Positions 1-4,145 of a DNA stretch of 5,085 nucleotides are shown piece by piece. Source of the stretch: Pseudomonadota bacterium (GTDB taxonomy: Bacteria; Pseudomonadota; Gammaproteobacteria; Burkholderiales; Burkholderiaceae_B); the NCBI GenBank assembly GCA_023432075.1, contig JAEYVD010000019.1:1-5085 (forward strand). Direction: 5' to 3'. The first letter of the stretch is position 1. Each line of letters starts with the position of its first letter. The notes under the pieces are model-generated. The model ran no database searches. It saw nothing but the letters and a program-made list of their open reading frames with translations, and had not been told where the DNA came from. The translations under genes and the position numbers were made by a program.

Positions 1-368
1 TTCCAGTCGACGCGGGCGTCGCGCGGCGCGGCGAATGCCGCGCTCTTGCCGTTGACCGTGACCCGGGTGAAGTAGTGGGAGATCGGTTCGCCCAGCGCCT
101 TCATCCAGTCCTGCGCCATGCCTTGCAGCGTCGCGGCGGGCAGGGATCCGTCCTTGCCCTTTTTCAGGCCCTGCGTAGCATAGGCGCCGAACATTTCGTC
201 GAACCGCCACACCTGCCGCACGGCGGTGATGCGCTGCTCGGCATCGACATCGATCTGCGCGCGCGCATCGATCCACATATGCGGGTGCGCGTTGGCGGCG
301 CCCGCCGTCAGCAGCGCCGCCACGGCGCTCAGGGTTGCAAGGCCGCGGCAAGCTGGCGTGCGTTCCAT
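1..368 (-). CDS. DUF1007-family exported protein, partial (C-terminus off the window)
   Basis: This is the first 122 codons of an open frame that leaves the left edge. It opens with a signal peptide (basic start, hydrophobic stretch at about residues 9-22, AGAANA cleavage site at 22-27). The mature part begins HPHMWIDARA, followed by VRQVWRFDEMFGAYATQGL and later QDWMKALGEPISHYFTRV. The HPH-W-D opening and the WRFDE..F block are what I recognise as DUF1007, a periplasmic family of roughly 200-220 residues often found beside metal transporters, so about half is present. Its biochemical role is not established; a periplasmic accessory role in metal handling is an inference from context. The ATG at 368 lies 40 bp inside the end of znuA in another frame, with a weak GGAA 8 bases upstream; the only later nearby start (GTG at codon 16) would destroy the signal peptide. 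It is the last visible gene of the znu operon and probably translationally coupled to znuA. Confidence 0.85.
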   Translation of the reverse strand, partial: MERTPACRGLATLSAVAALLTAGAANAHPHMWIDARAQIDVDAEQRITAVRQVWRFDEMFGAYATQGLKKGKDGSLPAATLQGMAQDWMKALGEPISHYFTRVTVNGKSAAFAAPRDARVDW

Positions 369-1351
369 TCAAACATTTCCAGATAGGTGGCGCCCGGCTG
401 TCCGGGCTTGGACAGGGCATCGGAGTAGAGCGTACCACCCACCTTCGCGCCGGTCTCGCGGGCAATCTGCTGGACCAGTTTGGGACTGCTGATGTTCTCG
501 ACGAACACCGCCGGCACCTTGTCGCGCCGCACCTGTTCGATGATCGCGGCCACCTCGCGCGCCGACGGCTCGGCGTCCGTCGACACGCCCATCGCGGGGA
601 TGAACGTCACGCCATAGGCGTCGCCGAAATACCCGAACGCGTCGTGCGAGGTCACGACCTTGCGGCGGTCGGCGCCAATGGCATCGAAGCGCTTGCGCAC
701 GCTGGCGTCCAGCGCCTGCAGCTTGGCGATATACGTGTCGGCGCGTTGGCGGTAGGCTTGCGCATGCGCGGGATCCGCGGCCGCCAGGCCGTTGGCCACA
801 TTGCGCGCGTAGATCACGCCGTTGGCCAGGCTCTGCCAGGCATGCGGATCGGCGTCGCCGTGGTGATGATGATGGCCCGGCTCTTGATCGTGATCGTGGT
901 CGTGGTCGTGGTCGTCCTTATGGTCGCCCTTGTGGTCGCCCTTATGGTCGTCCTTATGCCCATGGTCATGCTCTTCGCCATGCCCCGCGAACTTGCGCGG
1001 CGCGACGCCCTGGGACGCCGTCACCGTCTGTCCCGCGAAGCCGGACGCCTTTGTCAGCTTGGGCAGCCACGTCTCGAAATCCAGCCCGTTCACCACCAGC
1101 ACGCGCGCCTCGGCCAGCTTTCTTGCATCACCCGGCGTGGGCTCGTAGCCGTGCGCGTCGCCGTCGGGGCCGACCAGCGTGGTCAGGCTGATGTCGGCGC
1201 CGCCCACTTCCCGCACGATGTCGCCCAGGATGGAAAAGCTGGCCACCACCTTCAACGGCTCGGCGGCCTGCGCCGTGCCCAGGACGGCCGTCAGGCAAGC
1301 GCCCGCCAGGGCCAGCAATGCGCGGCGGCGGGCCGGCAGAATCGAACGCAT
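329..1351 (-). CDS. znuA: Zinc ABC transporter periplasmic substrate-binding protein ZnuA
   Basis: This is the periplasmic receptor that captures Zn(II) and delivers it to ZnuB (cluster A-I / cluster 9 metal-binding proteins). The product is 340 residues, long for the family because of an inserted His loop. A signal peptide covers residues 1-29 (basic start, hydrophobic core, TAQA cleavage site). Expected zinc ligands are His67 (DAHGYEPTP), His170 (DPHAW) and His236 (TSHDAFGYF), with Asp311 (YSDALS) at the position of the usual fourth acidic ligand. Between the first two ligands lies a charged loop, residues 124-164, with 16 His in 41 residues, typical of zinc-specific rather than manganese-specific members. 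I chose the ATG at 1351 because a TAAGGAG sits 7 bases upstream; a TTG two codons earlier would lie only 1 base from it. The gene follows znuB by 21 bp and overlaps the DUF1007 gene by 40 bp. Function is very secure; zinc specificity rests on the His loop plus the linked zur and Zur box. Confidence 0.96.
   Translation of the reverse strand: MRSILPARRRALLALAGACLTAVLGTAQAAEPLKVVASFSILGDIVREVGGADISLTTLVGPDGDAHGYEPTPGDARKLAEARVLVVNGLDFETWLPKLTKASGFAGQTVTASQGVAPRKFAGHGEEHDHGHKDDHKGDHKGDHKDDHDHDHDHDQEPGHHHHHGDADPHAWQSLANGVIYARNVANGLAAADPAHAQAYRQRADTYIAKLQALDASVRKRFDAIGADRRKVVTSHDAFGYFGDAYGVTFIPAMGVSTDAEPSAREVAAIIEQVRRDKVPAVFVENISSPKLVQQIARETGAKVGGTLYSDALSKPGQPGATYLEMFEWNARQLAAALQP
908..955 (-). repeat. 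Four tandem 12-bp repeats in the znuA His loop
   Basis: Four head-to-tail 12-base units read RTGGTCGYCCTT on the plus strand and vary at only two positions. On the coding strand they give four copies of Lys-(Asp/Gly)-Asp-His, residues 133-148 of ZnuA. They continue leftwards (890-907) into a 6-base GTGGTC-like repeat coding for Asp-His pairs. The array stays in frame, so gain or loss of units would change loop length without breaking the gene. Confidence 0.9.
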
Positions 1352-1358
1352 GGTCAAT

Positions 1359-1365
1359 CTCCTTA
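1359..1365 (-). promoter_or_regulatory. znuA ribosome binding site
   Basis: TAAGGAG on the minus strand, 7 bases before the ATG at 1351. It is the strongest Shine-Dalgarno in the operon and lies in the only gap (21 bp) among the transporter genes. It fixes the znuA start and suggests znuA is translated more strongly than the transporter subunits, as is usual for binding proteins. Confidence 0.85.
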
Positions 1366-1372
1366 GGAAGTC

Positions 1373-2239
1373 TCAGGCAAGTCGCGCGCGGCGCGGTGCC
1401 CGCAGCAGCCCGCCTTGCGGGCCGCCCACGATGGAAAACAGATAGCAGGCGCCGGCCGCCAGGATGATCGCGGGCGAGGCCGGCACATTGAAGTGATAGG
1501 AGACCAGCAGCCCGGCCACGGAAGACGCCACGCCGATCGCCGCCGACAGCGGAATCTGCCGGGCCGCGCTGCGCACCCAGAACCGCGCCGCGGCGGCCGG
1601 CAGCATCATGATTCCCACCACCATCAGCGTGCCCAGCACTTGAAAGCCCGCCACCAGGTTCACGACCACCAGCACCAGAAAGCCCATGTGCGCAAGACCG
1701 CCCATCCCGCCGCTGGCGCGCAGGAACCCCGGGTCCAGGCATTCGGCCACCAGCAGCCGGTAGATCGCCGCCAGGACAAGCAAGGTCACGCTGGCCGTGG
1801 CCGTTACGAGCAGCAGCGCCGCGTCGTCCAACCCCAGCACCGTGCCGAACAGCACGTGCAGCAGGTCCATGTTGGAGCCGCGCAGCGACACCAGCAGCAC
1901 GCCCAGTCCCAGCGAGATCAGGTAAAAGGCGGCAAAGCTGGCGTCTTCGCGCAGCGGCGTCAGCCGCGCCACCAGCCCGGCCAGCAAGGCCACGGCCAGA
2001 CCGGTGGCGATGCCGCCCAGCATCATCGCGCCCAGCGACAGGCCCGCCATCAGAAAGCCGGCGGCCACGCCTGGCAGGATGGCGTGCGACATGGCGTCGC
2101 CCATCAGGCTCATGCGCCGCAACACCAGAAAGACGCCCAACGGCGCCGCGCCCAGGGACAGCGCGCAGGCGCCGGCCAGCGCGCGCCGCATGAAGCCGTA
2201 GTCCAGGAACGGCGACACCAGCCACTGTGCAAGCGTCAT
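1373..2239 (-). CDS. znuB: Zinc ABC transporter permease ZnuB
   Basis: This is the inner-membrane channel of the zinc importer, ABC-3 family; it dimerises and is driven by ZnuC. The product is 288 residues, a little longer than the roughly 260-270 usual for ZnuB, and almost wholly hydrophobic, with about eight or nine membrane segments (roughly 17-40, 53-73, 74-92, 101-119, 140-165, 182-200, 201-221, 230-249, 252-272). Family landmarks are the LRRMSLMGDAMSHAILPGVA block at residues 40-59, the GLDD loop near 136, and the GTLMVVGIMMLPAAAARF segment at 203-220. The start is the ATG at 2239: it overlaps the znuC stop as ATGA and has GGGAG 7 bases upstream. A longer open frame exists upstream, but it would run through znuC in another frame. 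Coupling to znuC suggests balanced subunit synthesis. Confidence 0.95.
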   Translation of the reverse strand: MTLAQWLVSPFLDYGFMRRALAGACALSLGAAPLGVFLVLRRMSLMGDAMSHAILPGVAAGFLMAGLSLGAMMLGGIATGLAVALLAGLVARLTPLREDASFAAFYLISLGLGVLLVSLRGSNMDLLHVLFGTVLGLDDAALLLVTATASVTLLVLAAIYRLLVAECLDPGFLRASGGMGGLAHMGFLVLVVVNLVAGFQVLGTLMVVGIMMLPAAAARFWVRSAARQIPLSAAIGVASSVAGLLVSYHFNVPASPAIILAAGACYLFSIVGGPQGGLLRAPRRARLA

Positions 2240-2958
2240 GACCAGGCTCCCGCCTGCCGCTGCCGCGCCGCCTTCAGGTGGGCCTCGCTCAACGTCGCGG
2301 CGGTGTCGCCCCAAGCCACCACCGATCCCGACAGCAGCAGGCATTCCGGAAAGTGATCGCGCACCAGGTCCAGGTCGTGCAGCACCGCGATCACGGTGCG
2401 GCCCTGTCCATGCAGACCGCACAGCAGGGCCATCAGGTCCTCGGCCGTGTGGCTGTCCACGGCCGCGAAAGGCTCATCCAGTAGCAGCACCGGCGCGTCC
2501 TGCACCAGCATCCGCGCAAACAGGGCGCGCTGCATCTGCCCGCCCGACAGCGTGTCCACGCCCCGGTCCGCGGCATCGGCCAGTCCCACGGTTTCCAGCG
2601 CCTGCATGCAGCAGTCCAGTTCCTCGCCACCGAACCCGCGCCATCCGCCCACGCGTCGCCAGGCGCCCATGGCCACCAGGTCCAGGACCGTGGTGGGAAA
2701 CGACCGGTCCAGTTCCGCGGCCTGCGGCAGCCACGCCAGCGCCGATCTCCCGGCGCCCTGGATGCGCACGCTGCCCGTCATCGGGCGCAACACGCCCATG
2801 ATTCCCTTGATAAGCGTGGACTTGCCCGCGCCGTTGGGGCCGACCACAGCGGTCATGCCGCCCGGCGCGAAACTGCCCGAGACCGAGCGCAGCGCGGGCC
2901 GCCCGTGCCAGCCGAACGAGGCGTCCGCCAGCTCGACGGTGATGGGCGCCGCGCTCAT
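2236..2958 (-). CDS. znuC: Zinc ABC transporter ATP-binding protein ZnuC
   Basis: This is the cytoplasmic ATPase that powers zinc import through ZnuB. The 240 residues hold a complete ABC domain: Walker A GPNGAGKST at 40-48, Q-loop Gln79 (WLPQA), signature LSGGQMQR at 137-144, Walker B VLLLDEP at 157-163 with catalytic Glu162, D-loop AAVD at 165-168 and switch His194 (VLHDLD). Nothing catalytic is missing. The length fits ZnuC, and there is no extra C-terminal domain. I chose the ATG at 2958 (MSAAPITVEL) because it makes an ATGA overlap with the small membrane ORF ahead and has a weak GGTGG 5 bases upstream. A GTG at 2997 would add 13 residues but has no ribosome site and would lie inside the small ORF. 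The other end overlaps znuB by 4 bp. Confidence 0.95.
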   Translation of the reverse strand: MSAAPITVELADASFGWHGRPALRSVSGSFAPGGMTAVVGPNGAGKSTLIKGIMGVLRPMTGSVRIQGAGRSALAWLPQAAELDRSFPTTVLDLVAMGAWRRVGGWRGFGGEELDCCMQALETVGLADAADRGVDTLSGGQMQRALFARMLVQDAPVLLLDEPFAAVDSHTAEDLMALLCGLHGQGRTVIAVLHDLDLVRDHFPECLLLSGSVVAWGDTAATLSEAHLKAARQRQAGAWS

Positions 2959-3125
2959 CGCGGCCACCAATCCAGTGCCCAGCCGGTCAGCGCCCACAGC
3001 ACGGCCGCGGCCACCGCGGCATACGCCATGCGGCGCCAGGCGGAAACCAGAAATGCGGACCGGGCGGGCGCGCGTCGGCCGGGCGCGGCGCCGGACCGCG
3101 GGGGCAGAAGCGTGAAATGGGACAT
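2955..3125 (-). CDS. Small putative membrane protein heading the znu operon
   Basis: I do not recognise this 56-residue protein. The N-terminal third is basic and Pro/Gly/Ala-rich (PPRSGAAPGRRAPAR). It is followed by AWRR and one likely membrane helix at about 33-51 (MAYAAVAAAVLWALTGWAL), ending in DWWPR. The arginines before the helix suggest the N-terminus stays in the cytoplasm and the short tail reaches the periplasm. Support for it being real: its TGA overlaps the znuC ATG by 4 bases, matching the znuC/znuB junction; it is the first frame after the Zur box; and most of its codons end in G or C like its neighbours. Against: no clear Shine-Dalgarno before the ATG at 3125 or a TTG at 3143, and an internal ATG at codon 33 could make a 24-residue version. 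GC-rich DNA also produces open frames easily. An accessory peptide of the transporter, or a leader used only for coupling, are both possible. Confidence 0.55.
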   Translation of the reverse strand: MSHFTLLPPRSGAAPGRRAPARSAFLVSAWRRMAYAAVAAAVLWALTGWALDWWPR

Positions 3126-3179
3126 GGCAGGCAACAGCAGCAAGCGGCAGCGGAGAGTGAACAGCGAGGATTTTATTAT

Positions 3180-3192
3180 GTTATATCATAAC
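3180..3192. promoter_or_regulatory. Zur operator (Zur box) between znu operon and zur
   Basis: GTTATATCATAAC is a 13-bp near-palindrome with five of six arm bases paired around a central T. It differs only at two central positions from GTTATAATATAAC, the core known from gammaproteobacterial Zur boxes. It lies in an AT-rich island of about 30 bp (3171-3200) in otherwise very GC-rich DNA. It is 55 bp before the small ORF that starts the znu operon and 110 bp before zur. A CATAAT -10 candidate for the znu direction (3175-3180, minus strand) touches the box, so bound Zur would block polymerase; I see no convincing -35 for it. Control of zur from the same site is possible but not shown. Confidence 0.85.
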
Positions 3193-3257
3193 TAAACTAT
3201 GCGGGCCCATCGGCCAGTTCCCGGACCCAGGGGTTTTCTGCTACCTTCCAGGCATCT

Positions 3258-3276
3258 CGCGCGCGCATCGCGCGCG
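3258..3276. repeat. (CG)n inverted repeat in the zur leader
   Basis: Two CGCGCGCG arms flank a CAT loop, giving a perfect 8-bp stem; alternating CG continues to 3279. It ends 26 bp before the zur ATG. If zur is transcribed from near the Zur box, this hairpin would form in its 5' leader. The alternating CG runs are also a classic Z-DNA-prone sequence. No T-run follows, so a terminator is unlikely. Its function is unknown. Confidence 0.6.
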
Positions 3277-3302
3277 CGCTTTCCATTTAGATAAAGCCCG
3301 CC

Positions 3303-3806
3303 ATGTCCGCTCCGTCCCGTCCACCCCGCAACGACAGCGTAGGCGCTCAGCTCAGCGTCGCCGAAACGCTGTGCGCGCAGCGCGGACGCCGCCTGACCCC
3401 CATCCGCCGCAAGGTCCTTGAACTCTTGCTGCGCCATGGCCGCAGCCTGAAGGCCTATGAGCTGCTGGACGCGATGCGCGCCGTTCATCCCGGCGCCGCG
3501 CCCCCCACGGTTTACCGCGCGCTGGACTTCCTGATGGACGAAGGCCTGATTCACCGCCTGGATGCCGTCAACGCCTGGAGCGCCTGCCACGACGCCGGTG
3601 GCGCGCCGCACGACCTGCTCGTGGTCTGTACCGGTTGCGGCGCCGTCGCCGAAGTCTCCGACCCGGCCATGAGCCGGCAGCTGGCCGAACGCGTTGCCCA
3701 GACGGGTTATGCGCTGGCCACGCACGAAACGGAAATCCGCGCGCTGTGCCCGCAGTGCCAAAAGACGCAGCCGGCCGACGCGGGTCACCACCACCATCAC
3801 CACTGA
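3303..3806 (+). CDS. zur: Zinc uptake regulator Zur (Fur family)
   Basis: This is a cytoplasmic zinc-sensing repressor of 167 residues; with zinc bound it dimerises and binds Zur boxes. The N-terminal winged helix includes LTPIRRKVLELL (31-42) and the recognition helix PTVYRALDFL (68-77). The C-terminal half carries the structural zinc site, Cys109-x2-Cys112 and Cys149-x2-Cys152. It also has the regulatory site expected for Zur: His84 (GLIHRL), Cys95, His103 (PHDLL) and Glu117, at the same spacing as His77/Cys88/His96/Glu111 of E. coli Zur apart from one residue. That set points to Zur rather than Fur, Mur or PerR. The protein ends DAG followed by six histidines (162-167), unusual outside engineered proteins. 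No strong Shine-Dalgarno precedes the ATG. It is divergent from the znu operon across the Zur box and is probably its regulator. Confidence 0.95.
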   Translation: MSAPSRPPRNDSVGAQLSVAETLCAQRGRRLTPIRRKVLELLLRHGRSLKAYELLDAMRAVHPGAAPPTVYRALDFLMDEGLIHRLDAVNAWSACHDAGGAPHDLLVVCTGCGAVAEVSDPAMSRQLAERVAQTGYALATHETEIRALCPQCQKTQPADAGHHHHHH

Positions 3807-3808
3807 AC

Positions 3809-3825
3809 GGGGATCCTCCCCCTTT
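3809..3825 (+). terminator. Weak terminator candidate after zur
   Basis: GGGGA (3809-3813) can pair with TCCCC (3817-3821) around a TCC loop, followed by C and three Ts. It starts 3 bases after the zur stop. The stem is only 5 bp and the T-run short, so this is a weak call; it might instead act with the stronger hairpin at 3980-3997. Confidence 0.25.
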
Positions 3826-3979
3826 CGTCTCATCCGTTGGATGCGTCCGCCTGGCCGGGACGTTTCAGTGCGGTTACCGGTTGCGCGCCAATGCGCCCTT
3901 GAAATGCGGCAAACCGCCCCAAAATAGTGGTATCGCCCCATACTTGACGGCGTACGGCTGCCATCTGGCGGCCACGGCC

Positions 3980-4000
3980 CCCCGGGTTGGCCCGGGGTTT
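3980..4000 (+). terminator. GC-rich hairpin with short T-run, possible terminator
   Basis: CCCCGGG (3980-3986) pairs perfectly with CCCGGGG (3991-3997) around a TTGG loop and is followed by TTT. The 7-bp all-GC stem is stable, but three Ts is short for a Rho-independent terminator. It could stop readthrough from zur just before the promoter of the next gene; it directly abuts the proposed -35 element. Confidence 0.35.
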
Positions 4001-4027
4001 GCCCCCTGCCCCCGACTGTGCTGTAAT
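3999..4027 (+). promoter_or_regulatory. Sigma-70-type promoter candidate for the COG0523 GTPase gene
   Basis: A -35 TTGCCC (3999-4004) and a -10 TGTAAT (4022-4027) are separated by exactly 17 bases, with TGC at 4019-4021 giving an extended -10. The -10 matches the consensus at five of six positions and the -35 at four. Transcription would start near 4034, leaving a leader of about 110 bases before the ATG at 4146. No Zur box overlaps it. Confidence 0.5.
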
Positions 4028-4145
4028 CCTGCGTCCGGCCGCTATCGGCGGCTGTCGCAGCCTGTGGCAGACATCTCCGGCAGGGACTGAAAACCCCGTC
4101 AGGCGCCGTGTTTCACGCCCCTGACATCACGCTAGCAGCTTCGCC

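Larger units (their letters stand above)
3807..4145. other. Non-coding gap between zur and the COG0523 gene
   Basis: These 339 bases hold no open frame I believe; the frames that cross it run on from shadows of the neighbouring genes. It contains two small hairpins and one promoter candidate, listed separately, plus spaced inverted arms GCGGTT (3870-3875) and AACCGC (3912-3917). I see no Zur box, no tRNA and no cobalamin-riboswitch core in it. The promoter suggests the GTPase gene can be transcribed independently of zur. Confidence 0.6.

Noticed and set aside
860..955. CRISPR-like or mobile repeat array
   Set aside because: Units are 6-12 bp, in frame, with no spacers; this is a coding repeat inside znuA.
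1352..1357. TTG at 1357 as the znuA start
   Set aside because: Only 1 base from the Shine-Dalgarno, whereas the ATG at 1351 is 7 bases away.
335..1366. Long plus-strand open frame (343 codons) opposite znuA
   Set aside because: It mirrors znuA. Its Val/Met runs are the reverse complement of the His-Asp repeats, and no family features appear.
1128..2225. Minus-strand open frame of 365 codons overlapping znuB and znuA in another frame
   Set aside because: Gly/Ala/Arg-rich shadow of znuB typical of GC-rich DNA; the frame for znuB gives a perfect ABC-3 permease.
1415..2356. Plus-strand open frame of 313 codons opposite znuB, rich in Gln, His and Arg
   Set aside because: Complement of the hydrophobic codons of znuB; low-complexity, no domain.
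2956..2997. GTG at 2997 as the znuC start
   Set aside because: No ribosome site, 13 extra residues without family support, and it would break the ATGA junction with the small ORF.
2396..3115. Plus-strand open frame of 239 codons opposite znuC and the small ORF
   Set aside because: Pro/Ser/Arg-rich antisense shadow of an intact ABC ATPase.
3784..3806. His6 codons at the end of zur as a cloning-vector remnant
   Set aside because: The surrounding DNA is continuous and of native composition, with no vector sequence around it; mixed CAC/CAT codons also fit a natural run.
3192..3941. Minus-strand open frame of 249 codons opposite zur
   Set aside because: It runs antisense through the whole zur gene, whose zinc ligands are all intact, and resembles no known family.
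3807..4145. Cobalamin riboswitch ahead of the CobW-like gene
   Set aside because: I found no B12-box-like core (GCCACTG type) in the gap, and the context is zinc rather than cobalamin.
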